In this document: positions 1 to 6,830 of the stretch, one piece after another
Layout: the number at the start of each line of letters is the position of its first letter
Numbering within the stretch: position 1 is the stretch's first letter
Assembly (NCBI GenBank): GCA_946478915.1
Contig: CAMLER010000061.1
Location: 1-13,528 of the forward strand
DNA length: 13,528 nt
From: an uncultured Chryseolinea sp.
GTDB lineage: Bacteria; Bacteroidota; Bacteroidia; Cytophagales; Cyclobacteriaceae
Direction of reading: 5' to 3'
Notes under the pieces: model-generated
What the model was told of the DNA's origin: nothing
Databases searched by the model: none
The model's input: only the letters and a program-made list of their open reading frames with translations
Translations under genes and position numbers: made by a program

Positions 1-1012
1 TGAAATTGTATGCGGCGCTGCGACCTGTTTCAAGATCTTTGCTTCTGATCCGTTCGTCCAACTTGTAGTCGCCCACCGCTACAGAATTCTTTAAAGGGTG
101 CGGAGGAAGCTCTTTCACAGTGACACGCTTCGGTTTTGTATGGAACTTTTTGAAATCCTCTTTCCGGTTTTGCCCAAAGAAGGACGGATTTTTTGCCACC
201 TTGTATTTAATCATCTCGAGTGTGACGCTTGGAAAATTGATCGGCTCGGTATTTAGTGGAAAGTACGTGGCCTGATATACCTTGTATTGCGTATAGTCTT
301 TACCGTTGATCTTTACACTCTCGCCGTCAATATTCTCGATGTTGAAATTTTCCTCCCAGCAATTAGTCGGCTTCACTTTTTTCAGAATTTCAGCAAGCTG
401 CCTGCCCAACTCGTAAAATTGCAGAGGAGCCCGATTATCTTGCGAGACAAAAAATGACAACGTGGTATTAAATCCCTCTCCGATATAAACCTCATCTTTG
501 GAGGTAGTGAGCGCCAGGAACGCATCTTCCTTTATGTCGACAAATTCGGTCTCCCCCTCGCCAAAAAAATCATCTGCCGGACTTCGATCGAAGAAGTTGC
601 TGAATGGATCGCGCTGCTGCTGACGTTGGGGAGCCCCGACCTTCACGGTTTTTCCAGGCACCTGGACCGTCTTTTCGTTCACTTTCATGGAAAAGGAGGG
701 AATGGTGAAAGTTCCCTGCGCCATGGGCATATAGGTCATTATAACGCTTTGGGAGGACGAAATCTGACCATTAACAATGTTGGTCGTCGATTGAGTAGAC
801 TGACCCCTTTTCCTGAATCCTTTGATTTCAGGGAAATTGTCATAACTCTTGAGCCTGTCATTTTGAACCGTTACCGTTATTGTCCATGCCTGGTTCTCAC
901 CAATTTCCTCCGGACCCAATGTCACTTGAACCTCCTGAGCATATAGCCATGGAAAAAGGCCCAATATGAATAAAGGAATTAAAGAAGATTTCATCGAAAA
1001 AAGAGTCCGCAT
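1..1012 (-). CDS. batD: BatD-family aerotolerance protein, 3' end outside window
   Basis: The frame stays open from the ATG at 1012 to base 1 (337 codons plus one base), so the C-terminal part is missing. A signal peptide is visible: a charged start, a hydrophobic stretch (IPLFILGLFPWLYA) and a likely cut before QE. The next residues (VQVTLGPEEIGENQAWTITV) are the typical beginning of BatD, followed by beta-rich, Ig-like sequence, FPEIKGF, and a Gln/Asp/Phe-rich linker (QRQQQRDPFSNFF) before a second beta domain. BatD proteins are periplasmic with a C-terminal membrane anchor and belong to the Bat system linked to oxidative-stress tolerance in Bacteroides and Leptospira; their biochemical role is unsettled. 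An in-frame ATG at 994 is an alternative start and also gives a signal peptide. No batA, batB or batC precedes it: the upstream neighbours are an opposite-strand small gene and queG, so this gene begins its own transcription unit. Confidence 0.88.
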   Translation of the reverse strand, partial: MRTLFSMKSSLIPLFILGLFPWLYAQEVQVTLGPEEIGENQAWTITVTVQNDRLKSYDNFPEIKGFRKRGQSTQSTTNIVNGQISSSQSVIMTYMPMAQGTFTIPSFSMKVNEKTVQVPGKTVKVGAPQRQQQRDPFSNFFDRSPADDFFGEGETEFVDIKEDAFLALTTSKDEVYIGEGFNTTLSFFVSQDNRAPLQFYELGRQLAEILKKVKPTNCWEENFNIENIDGESVKINGKDYTQYKVYQATYFPLNTEPINFPSVTLEMIKYKVAKNPSFFGQNRKEDFKKFHTKPKRVTVKELPPHPLKNSVAVGDYKLDERIRSKDLETGRSAAYNF

Positions 1013-1038
1013 TTACTATTCTTTTTGCTATCTAGCCC

Positions 1039-1046
1039 CAAAATTA
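1039..1046 (-). promoter_or_regulatory. Candidate -7 promoter box for batD
   Basis: Read on the minus strand this is TAATTTTG, a full match to the Bacteroidota -7 consensus TAnnTTTG. It lies 26 bases upstream of the ATG at 1012, giving a leader of about 20 bases for that start or 38 for the ATG at 994. No TTTG is present at the expected -33 position, so the call is tentative. The box is embedded in a short palindrome (GCCC ... GGGC, 1035-1050). Confidence 0.35.
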
Positions 1047-1101
1047 GGGCAATTGAAACAATAAGCTCTGGCCGGAATCGTTCTATTTTTTGGCCAAAAC
1101 C

Positions 1102-1132
1102 ATGAAAAATCGTCGAGTTGACAATTTTTCAT
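1102..1132. repeat. Inverted repeat between batD and the small gene
   Basis: ATGAAAAAT (1102-1110) and ATTTTTCAT (1124-1132) are perfect 9-base inverted copies. After one mismatch, three more pairs (GTC 1112-1114 with GAC 1120-1122) extend the dyad inward, leaving a 5-base centre. It sits about 90 bases upstream of batD and 107 upstream of the small plus-strand gene. No T-run follows, so a terminator is unlikely. It could be an operator for one or both divergent genes or a hairpin; no regulator is identified. Confidence 0.45.
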
Positions 1133-1239
1133 ATAGATGAACGAAAATTATTGAGTTTCTTTTAGATGAGTGAACAATTTTATAAATTAACAGTTGTTAG
1201 GAAAGCTTATTTTTTAATCTCTTACAAAAAAGTTAGTCC

Positions 1240-1431
1240 ATGTTAAACTATGTGAAGACAGTCCTCACGAAGGTGAGTTTTAGCGCTCTTCTTTTCGAAA
1301 AAGAGCTACGCAAAGCCATTAAGCTGTTAGTGGCTGAAGAGGTAAACGAACTCAAACGCTGGTGTTACACAAGCTTTGGGAATGAGCATGAAGCGATTCT
1401 AAACCGATGTTTTTTAACTGCAGCGCCTTAA
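1240..1431 (+). CDS. Small protein of unknown function (63 aa)
   Basis: This is a short basic/acidic helical protein starting MLNYVKTVLTKVSFSALLFE, followed by KELRKAIKLLVAEEVNELKRWCY and a C-terminal ILNRCFL. No transmembrane segment or signal peptide is visible. The amphipathic, charge-rich pattern suggests two or three helices. It resembles short conserved proteins I associate with Cytophagales genomes, but I cannot name a family or a function. Support for a real gene comes from its position: it fills an otherwise empty gap between two minus-strand genes, does not overlap any other coding sequence, and ends 29 bases before a strong hairpin terminator. There is no Shine-Dalgarno sequence, which is normal in this phylum. 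I did not find a convincing TAnnTTTG box upstream. Confidence 0.6.
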   Translation: MLNYVKTVLTKVSFSALLFEKELRKAIKLLVAEEVNELKRWCYTSFGNEHEAILNRCFLTAAP

Positions 1432-1460
1432 GAGAAAGATGCAGCAAAAGACAAAAAAGG

Positions 1461-1490
1461 TCCTCCGGAATACCCGGAGGATTTTTTTTT
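1461..1490. terminator. Bidirectional Rho-independent terminator
   Basis: TCCTCCGG (1461-1468) pairs perfectly with CCGGAGGA (1474-1481) around a 5-base loop (AATAC). Nine T follow on the plus strand (1482-1490), terminating the 63-codon gene. On the minus strand the hairpin is followed by CC and six T (1453-1460), so it can also stop queG transcription. The plus-strand T-run overlaps the queG stop codon (1489-1491). Confidence 0.9.
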
Positions 1491-2436
1491 AGGAAGAAGC
1501 CTGATCGGAATCTTGGTCCACAAACAAAATATTTCTTTTGAGACCCTGAAATTTAGTCCGTTTTATAGCCGACTTACCAAATATTTTTACGAAGACCTCT
1601 TCCGTGATCTCTCGCCAATCTTGCCGGGAAAATTCGGACAGCTCCTTTGAGGGAAGAAATCTGTTCTCGTTATGAGGTTTGGAGAAGCTGTTCCAGGGAC
1701 AAACATCCTGACAAATGTCGCAGCCAAAAATCCAATCCTGAAACTTCCCCTTCATATCGGCCGGTATACTTTCTTTTAGTTCTATAGTAAAGTATGAAAT
1801 GCATTTGCTTCCGTCTACGACATATGGTTCTGTTATCGCATCCGTTGGGCAAGCATCCATACACGCTGTGCAGGTGCCGCAATAATCTTTAATTGGGGAA
1901 TCGTACTCCAAAGGCAGGTCGATTATAAGCTCCGAGATGAAAAAAAAGCTTCCCATTTCTTTATTGAGAAGCAGACTGTTTTTTCCAATCCACCCAAGGC
2001 CGGCGCGCTTTGCCAATGCCCTTTCCATTACCGGCGCCGAGTCGACAAATGCGCGCCCTTGTACGTTGCCAACGTGTTGCTGCAGGTTGGTCAGCAACGT
2101 TTTTAATTTCTCTTTAATGACATTGTGATAGTCTTCGCCATAAGCATACTTGGCAACCTTGTATTGCCCGTTGCACGCAAGATCTTTTGGAGGATAATAA
2201 TTGTACAGCAGGCTGACTACTGATTTTGCGCCTGGAACGAGGAGCGTGGGATCAAGACGTTTGTCAAAATAATTTTCAAGGTAACTCATCTTTCCCTGGT
2301 ATCGGCGCGACAACCATTCTTCGAGTCTGGGCGCTTCGTCCTTTAAGAACTCTGCTTTTGAAATTCCACAGAAATTAAACCCAAGCCTGGCAGCTTCGCA
2401 TTTAATCCAATCTGAATAGCGTCTTAAGGTATCCAA
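1489..2436 (-). CDS. queG: Epoxyqueuosine reductase QueG
   Basis: QueG catalyses the last step of queuosine synthesis in tRNA (Asp, Asn, His, Tyr wobble position 34): cobalamin-dependent reduction of epoxyqueuosine to queuosine in the cytoplasm. The protein has 315 residues, near the short form of the family (E. coli QueG is longer, with a C-terminal extension). The eight ferredoxin-type cysteines are all present: C186, C189, C192, C196, then C212, and C239, C242, C246, within the motifs [12 protein letters not shown] and [11 protein letters not shown], giving two [4Fe-4S] clusters. [13 protein letters not shown] contains D132, which matches the conserved active-site aspartate, and [12 protein letters not shown] (146-157) is another family signature. 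The ATG at 2436 gives the usual N-terminus. The gene is monocistronic as far as visible: a terminator lies directly at its stop and a divergent gene lies upstream. Confidence 0.95.
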   Translation of the reverse strand: MDTLRRYSDWIKCEAARLGFNFCGISKAEFLKDEAPRLEEWLSRRYQGKMSYLENYFDKRLDPTLLVPGAKSVVSLLYNYYPPKDLACNGQYKVAKYAYGEDYHNVIKEKLKTLLTNLQQHVGNVQGRAFVDSAPVMERALAKRAGLGWIGKNSLLLNKEMGSFFFISELIIDLPLEYDSPIKDYCGTCTACMDACPTDAITEPYVVDGSKCISYFTIELKESIPADMKGKFQDWIFGCDICQDVCPWNSFSKPHNENRFLPSKELSEFSRQDWREITEEVFVKIFGKSAIKRTKFQGLKRNILFVDQDSDQASS

Positions 2437-2464
2437 CTGTAGACAGATAATTTTCCCCTGGATG

Positions 2465-2472
2465 CAAAGTTA
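2465..2472 (-). promoter_or_regulatory. Candidate -7 promoter box for queG
   Basis: The minus strand reads TAACTTTG, a full match to the Bacteroidota -7 consensus TAnnTTTG, 28 bases upstream of the queG ATG. This predicts a leader of roughly 22 bases. The -33 region lacks a clear TTTG, so the assignment depends on the -7 box and the position. Confidence 0.45.
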
Positions 2473-2556
2473 TTCAAGAAAATCCAGTAACCTTTGAACT
2501 TTATTAATGTGCGGTGAGAGGAACTAACCTCCTTTGATGATGTTTATTCTTTGACT

Positions 2557-3768
2557 ATGAAATTTTTCGCGTATTCCAAAGTCCATGTTCTGATCATTGC
2601 CGCGCTCATTGGATTTGCGGGCTGCAGTGACGATAGCAATAGTCCCCAGCCCCAAGAAGAACAGTATCTCGTAAGCGCCGAATTTGTTTATACTACAACT
2701 GCACAGCAACTACAGCTGCTTGCACAATTATCAGGGTTGCCCGTAAACGCGGATGAATTTGTACATGACATTGAGATCTACAAGGTAACATACAACACCC
2801 ATTACAACACATTGCCCATCGTTGCCAGCGGTCTGGTAGTTCTTCCCAAAACTAACCAGGCAGTTGGAATGTTTAGTTTTCATCATGGCACAATAACGAA
2901 GTACGATGAAGCTCCTTCAAATTTTTCCGCCGGTGATTACAACACGATCGCTTATGCGGCTATGGCTTCCGTTGGATTTATCGGAGTAATACCAGACTAC
3001 CTGGGATTTGGCAGTTCTACTTCCGTTAATCACCCTTATTACGTGGAGGATCTTATGGCGTCGTCAATAATCGATTTACTTCAGGCCTCCGTGGAGTTGG
3101 GACAACAAAAAAACCTCACGTTTAACGGCAAGCTTTTTTTGGCCGGGTATTCGGAAGGTGGCTATGCTACGATGGCGGCTCATAAAGCCATTGAGGCGAA
3201 TGGCCTTGAGGGATTCACGCTTATAGCCTCCTTCCCCGCTGCAGGAGCATACGATATTAAGGGAATGCAGGAAGCAATATTTGCCGAGGAAGAATATGAT
3301 GATCCACACTATCTCGCTTACATCGCACGGGCTTATCAGATTCAATATGATCGGGATAATCTATTGGTCGACTTTTTTAAAGAACCGTATGCCTCCCGTA
3401 TTCCCGGGCTGTTTGATGGTCAGAAAGGAGCTGGAGACATCAATGCACAACTCACCACAAAAATATCAGATCTTATTCAGGAGGATGTTCTGAACAATAT
3501 TGACAGCAATCCTGACTACAGTTACATTGTTGATGCATTTAATGAAAACAGCCTCACTGATTGGAAGCCTGAGATACGGATGTTCATGTACCATGGAATG
3601 TCAGACACGACTGTTCCCTACCAAAATTCGGTAGATACTTATAACAAGTTGATTTCTAACGGAGCGTCTACCAGCACACTCACCCTTACCCCGTTAGAGG
3701 GAACACATAATTCAGCTATCGAACCGTATATTGCTGAGTTGATAAAGGAACTTCTGATACTGAGATGA
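2557..3768 (+). CDS. Surface-type lipoprotein, alpha/beta-hydrolase (secretory lipase-like)
   Basis: A 403-residue exported hydrolase. The N-terminus is a lipoprotein signal peptide ending in a lipobox (IGFAGC) with the lipidated cysteine at C23. The residues after it (SDDSNS) resemble the acidic lipoprotein export signal that sends Bacteroidota lipoproteins to the outer cell surface. The catalytic domain has the nucleophile elbow GYSEGG with S199, a likely acid D350 in MYHGMSDTTVP and a likely base H384 in EGTHNSA, so the Ser-Asp-His triad is complete. The layout matches secretory lipase/esterase-type hydrolases of about 400 residues; the substrate (ester, peptide or polymer) cannot be told. 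The start is taken at the ATG at 2557; an in-frame TTG two codons earlier (2551) is less likely. It is divergent from queG and convergent with the nucleotidyltransferase, so it is probably transcribed alone. Confidence 0.85.
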   Translation: MKFFAYSKVHVLIIAALIGFAGCSDDSNSPQPQEEQYLVSAEFVYTTTAQQLQLLAQLSGLPVNADEFVHDIEIYKVTYNTHYNTLPIVASGLVVLPKTNQAVGMFSFHHGTITKYDEAPSNFSAGDYNTIAYAAMASVGFIGVIPDYLGFGSSTSVNHPYYVEDLMASSIIDLLQASVELGQQKNLTFNGKLFLAGYSEGGYATMAAHKAIEANGLEGFTLIASFPAAGAYDIKGMQEAIFAEEEYDDPHYLAYIARAYQIQYDRDNLLVDFFKEPYASRIPGLFDGQKGAGDINAQLTTKISDLIQEDVLNNIDSNPDYSYIVDAFNENSLTDWKPEIRMFMYHGMSDTTVPYQNSVDTYNKLISNGASTSTLTLTPLEGTHNSAIEPYIAELIKELLILR

Positions 3769-3772
3769 ATTT

Positions 3773-3805
3773 GTTTAAGGTTCAAGGTTCAAGGTTCAAG
3801 GTTTT
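3773..3805. repeat. Left heptamer array (GTTYAAG units)
   Basis: Four tandem 7-base units are seen: GTTTAAG (3773-3779), then GTTCAAG three times (3780-3800), followed by a partial unit GTTTT. The array begins 4 bases after the stop of the hydrolase gene and is the inverted counterpart of the array at 3903-3940. Confidence 0.9.
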
Positions 3806-3902
3806 GCTCGATCCCTAAGCATCTATAATTTTAACAGCATTCGTGGATGATACCTGCACTAACATGCGCTCCTTGACTACTCGACTCGCTTTGGAATTCC
3901 AT

Positions 3903-3940
3903 AACCTTGAACCTTAAACCTTGAACTTTAGACTTTAAAT
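3903..3940. repeat. Right heptamer array, inverted copy
   Basis: Units read CTTGAAC, CTTAAAC, CTTGAAC, TTTAGAC, TTTAAAT (3906-3940), i.e. the reverse complement of the left array, decaying toward its outer end. About 97 bases separate the arms. The innermost three units and flanking bases can pair with the left arm over about 26 bases with few mismatches. The array ends 10 bases from the stop of the nucleotidyltransferase gene. The spacer contains nothing I recognise. Confidence 0.88.
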
Positions 3941-3950
3941 GTAAACCAAT

Positions 3951-4871
3951 TCACCCCCACAAATTCTCCGGATATGAACCATAGGCAACAAGCAGTCGTA
4001 TCTTTTGAGAGACTTCTTCTTTGTCCTCCTTGTAAGTAACACCAAACCAGTTATTGCTGCCAGTGATGATCTGCACTTTGCCAGCACCCTGCTTAACCAG
4101 TTCATTTACAATAATGGGTATGTAAAATTCTGATTTGATATTGGTGTGATTTGCTTTCAAAAATTTTTGAAATTCCTTTTCGGCAAAATCGAAAACGGAA
4201 GGATGGAATCCCCAGAAATTCATGGAAGTGGGAACATCGGGACTTAACTCACGGTCGCCACTGGGTTCTTTCGACACAATCTTACCGTTTTCTTTTACAA
4301 TGGTAGTTCGTTCCACCACCGAGCGTAGGAACCCATCAGCATCACGTTCACCACATCCGCGTGATACGCTTCCATGCTCCGATAATACATCTTTCAGTGT
4401 GTAGCCTACCATCGCATGTTCGCCAAGCGTGTCTTTCGCAAAAAAATCAGCGATCGCCGCGAATGATTCCTTCCCATAGAAATCATCGGCATTGATAACT
4501 ACGAATGGCTCATTGATTAAATCCTTTGCACAGAGCATGGCATGCCCAGTTCCCCAAGGCTTTACTCTTTCAGGATTCTTGAATTCAGGTGGGACCAGTT
4601 TATCCGGAGATTGAATAACAAATTCCACCTTCACCTTACCTTTGAGCTTCGGGAGAAATTTCTTTTTTACCGTATCAAGTATTTCATCTCTTACAATAAA
4701 GACCACTTTTGTGAAGCCTGCACGTACTGCGTCGAATAATGAATAATCCATTATAGTTTCCCCATGCGGTCCAAATCCATCAATTTGTTTTATTCCGCCA
4801 TATCGGCTTCCGATACCCGCCGCCAGGACCAGTAGTGTTAATTCTTTTTGTGTGCTTTTTGGAGTGTCCAT
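3951..4871 (-). CDS. Sugar nucleotidyltransferase family protein
   Basis: A 306-residue cytoplasmic protein of the nucleotide-diphospho-sugar transferase fold. The N-terminal nucleotide-binding loop LVLAAGIGSRYGG (14-26) is a variant of the GxGxR signature of sugar-1-phosphate nucleotidylyltransferases. Further motifs are KPWGTGHAML (104-113), INADDFYG (126-133; the acidic pair is the expected metal-binding site) and MNFWGF (217-222). The family, common in Bacteroidota and some Firmicutes, should transfer a nucleotidyl group from an NTP to a sugar phosphate, but the sugar and base are not established. The ATG at 4871 places the glycine loop at the usual distance from the N-terminus. It is divergent from a sugar transporter across 210 bases (4872-5081), which would fit a role in sugar salvage or activation; this is inference. 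A kinase partner, often found with such enzymes, is not in the window. Confidence 0.85.
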   Translation of the reverse strand: MDTPKSTQKELTLLVLAAGIGSRYGGIKQIDGFGPHGETIMDYSLFDAVRAGFTKVVFIVRDEILDTVKKKFLPKLKGKVKVEFVIQSPDKLVPPEFKNPERVKPWGTGHAMLCAKDLINEPFVVINADDFYGKESFAAIADFFAKDTLGEHAMVGYTLKDVLSEHGSVSRGCGERDADGFLRSVVERTTIVKENGKIVSKEPSGDRELSPDVPTSMNFWGFHPSVFDFAEKEFQKFLKANHTNIKSEFYIPIIVNELVKQGAGKVQIITGSNNWFGVTYKEDKEEVSQKIRLLVAYGSYPENLWG

Positions 4872-5081
4872 CGATGTTTGTTTAATTGATCGCCATTTTC
4901 ATTGCTTGTTTGCGCGAACATTTTCAAAATTTATTGTAAGCGGCGTTAAAACCTGCCGAAAAATGATGACATTGAAACTAGTTTTATCTAAAAAGCCCAA
5001 AAATATAGTTTTAACCGAATTAATAGTGGTCGGCGCGCATTCAGATCCCATAAAATCAAATCCAAACCAAAGAATTTTATT

Positions 5082-6338
5082 ATGAGTACTCAAAAGTCGT
5101 ACGTGGTGCCTATGATCATTATTGGCGCTTTGTTTTTCATTTTCGGATTTGTTACCTGGCTCAACAGCGTATTGATACCATTTCTGCAACAGGCGTGCGA
5201 GCTCACCGACTTCCAAGCCTACTTTGTAACATTCGCTTTTTATATCTCCTACTTTGTCATGGCAATTCCATCATCAGTTATTCTGAAACGGACGGGCTAC
5301 GCAAAGGGGATGTCAGTTGGATTAGGGATCATGGCAATTGGATCGCTCGTCTTCATTCCGGGTGCGATGATGCGTTCATACCCTGTTTTTCTATTGGGTC
5401 TTTTTATTCAAGCCACAGGTATGACGTTGTTGCAAACTGCTTCCAACCCATACATTACTATTCTGGGTCCCATCGAAAGCGCCGCCAAACGAATAAGCAT
5501 TGTCGGAATCTGCAACAAAGTGGCGGGCATGATCGGAATATTAATATTGGTGGAGTTGTTGTTTAGCGATACAAAAGCCGTTTCAGAAAGAATCAGTACG
5601 CTAAGCGGAGTCGCCCTTGCTGCCGAACTTGACGCCCTTGCCATGAGGGTAATTGTACCCTATGTTATTATGGCCATAGTGCTGGGGGCCCTCGCGCTGA
5701 TGATCATTAAGGCACATTTGCCAGAAGTTAATCAGGACGATGATGAACCCGCAGGTACCAGTGACCTTGCGAAGGGAAAATCCTCCGTCTTTGATTTCCC
5801 GCATCTGATTCTGGGCGTTATTTGTATTTTCGCCTACGTAGGAGTTGAAGTAATAGCGATCGATACAATTGGACTTTATGGTCAGTTTATGGGATTTGAT
5901 CTGGATGTAGCCAGCAAATTCGGCATCTATTCACTTATTGCGCTAACGGTTGGTTATCTATTGGGCATCGTAGTTATTCCAAAATATTTGAAGCAAAGAA
6001 ATGCGCTGATAATTTGCGCCGTGCTTGGATTCTTATTTTCGCTGGGAGCACTTTTCACCCACGGTACAGCGTCCATTATTTTCATCATTCTTCTAAGCTT
6101 TGCGCATGCTCTAATGTGGCCATCGATTTGGCCTCTGGCAATTGACAAGCTGGGTAGTTTCACAAAAACCGGATCCGCACTTCTGATTATGGGTATTTGC
6201 GGAGGAGCGATATTACCTCTGGTCTATGGTGCTCTCGCTGATAGCACGAATCGCCAGCATGCCTACTGGATTCTGCTGCCATGCTACCTATATATACTTT
6301 ATTTTGCCGTTAAGGGATATCGGATAGGTCGAGCTTAA
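5082..6338 (+). CDS. FHS-family sugar:H+ symporter (FucP/GluP-like MFS)
   Basis: A 418-residue integral inner-membrane protein with about twelve hydrophobic segments split by a hydrophilic central loop (about 214-236, NQDDDEPAGTSDLAKGK). Signature sequences of the fucose/galactose/glucose branch of the MFS are present: FFIFGFVTWLNSVLIPFLQ (18-36), LTDFQAYFVTFAFYISYF (41-58), QTASNPYITILGP (118-130) and SFAHALMWPSIWPLAID in the C-terminal half. At the place where E. coli FucP has a functionally important glutamate before TAANP, this protein has Q118, which I associate with the glucose/galactose branch, so hexose uptake is more likely than fucose. The ATG at 5082 follows an AT-rich leader without Shine-Dalgarno sequence. 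It has no co-transcribed partner that is clearly related; the divergent gene is a nucleotidyltransferase. Confidence 0.88.
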   Translation: MSTQKSYVVPMIIIGALFFIFGFVTWLNSVLIPFLQQACELTDFQAYFVTFAFYISYFVMAIPSSVILKRTGYAKGMSVGLGIMAIGSLVFIPGAMMRSYPVFLLGLFIQATGMTLLQTASNPYITILGPIESAAKRISIVGICNKVAGMIGILILVELLFSDTKAVSERISTLSGVALAAELDALAMRVIVPYVIMAIVLGALALMIIKAHLPEVNQDDDEPAGTSDLAKGKSSVFDFPHLILGVICIFAYVGVEVIAIDTIGLYGQFMGFDLDVASKFGIYSLIALTVGYLLGIVVIPKYLKQRNALIICAVLGFLFSLGALFTHGTASIIFIILLSFAHALMWPSIWPLAIDKLGSFTKTGSALLIMGICGGAILPLVYGALADSTNRQHAYWILLPCYLYILYFAVKGYRIGRA

Positions 6339-6365
6339 ACATTTTAAAAAAATTCTTTCAAACGT

Positions 6366-6392
6366 TGTCCATGTGTCTGGTCTGGCATCGTC
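6366..6392 (+). promoter_or_regulatory. Candidate ECF-type promoter upstream of the DGPF gene
   Basis: TGTCCA (6366-6371) and CGTC (6389-6392) are separated by 17 bases, which resembles ECF sigma promoters; ECF42 promoters are described with a TGTCGA-like -35 and a CGA/TC-like -10. It would start transcription about 28 bases before the ATG at 6427. A purine-rich TAAGGA (6419-6424) then lies in front of the start, one of the few Shine-Dalgarno-like sequences here. The match is by eye and single-copy, so it needs comparison with related genomes. Confidence 0.4.
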
Positions 6393-6426
6393 ATGCTGAA
6401 AATTTTAATCTTAAATTTTAAGGACT

Positions 6427-6771
6427 ATGGAAAAATTCATGTTTATTTTCTTCGGTGGCGATACCAGCCATCTTTCACCCGATGCACAACAGGCCCACAT
6501 GCAAAAATGGTTTGATTGGATACAGAAGCTGGAAAGTGAGAAACGTTATGTTGGAGGGGAGGCATTAGTCCCTGGCGGCAAAACGGTTACTGGCCAAAAG
6601 AAAGTTGTGACAGATGGTCCTTTTGCGGAGAGCAAGGAAGTGGTAGGCGGTTATTTCATTGTACTTGCAAAGAACATGAACGAAGCCGTTGAGATGGCCA
6701 AAGAATGTCCCGATTATGTTCTTAATGGCATTGTTGAGGTACGCGAGGTAGTGAAATTCGATAACAATTAG
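6427..6771 (+). CDS. DGPF-motif YCII-related protein
   Basis: A 114-residue cytoplasmic protein of the YCII-related (DGPF) family. The diagnostic motif VTDGPFAESKEVVGGYFI spans residues 61-78, after the typical N-terminus (MEKFMFIFFGGDTSHLSP) and the WFDWIQKLESEKRYVGGEAL stretch. These are small ferredoxin-like-fold dimers with no proven reaction; homology to YciI suggests a possible hydrolase or lyase role but the catalytic residues are not established. The gene stands 59 bases ahead of an ECF42-type sigma factor on the same strand, and DGPF genes are the characteristic neighbours and targets of ECF42 sigma factors. A candidate ECF promoter lies upstream (6366-6392). Confidence 0.92.
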   Translation: MEKFMFIFFGGDTSHLSPDAQQAHMQKWFDWIQKLESEKRYVGGEALVPGGKTVTGQKKVVTDGPFAESKEVVGGYFIVLAKNMNEAVEMAKECPDYVLNGIVEVREVVKFDNN

Positions 6772-6830
6772 CTTATCAAGTTGAAGCAGTCATTTAATAT
6801 ATTCCCCCGGGAAACTGGTTAATTTTGTGA

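Noticed and set aside
626..946. Open frame of 106 codons on the plus strand
   Set aside because: It lies antisense inside batD, whose frame shows a signal peptide and family motifs; the antisense translation has no recognisable features.
3773..3940. CRISPR array
   Set aside because: The repeat unit is 7 bases, contiguous without spacers, and present as two opposed blocks; no cas genes.
4979..5013. Two TAGTTTTA copies upstream of the transporter as tandem promoters or operator
   Set aside because: Each differs from TAnnTTTG at the last base and lacks a good -33 box; two 8-mers in AT-rich DNA are weak evidence.
4852..5085. Possible small gene of 77 codons in the gap before the sugar transporter
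   Set aside because: It overlaps the start of the nucleotidyltransferase on the other strand, and its composition looks like translated AT-rich promoter DNA. An antisense frame at 4899-5216 in the same gap is equally unconvincing.
6339..6426. Terminator after the sugar transporter
   Set aside because: There is an A-run and a T-rich stretch but no GC-stem hairpin in front of a T-run.
6820..6827. TAATTTTG as a promoter giving a leaderless sigma-factor mRNA
   Set aside because: It matches the -7 consensus, but it is only 3 bases from the ATG and no TTTG lies at the -33 distance; probably chance in AT-rich sequence.
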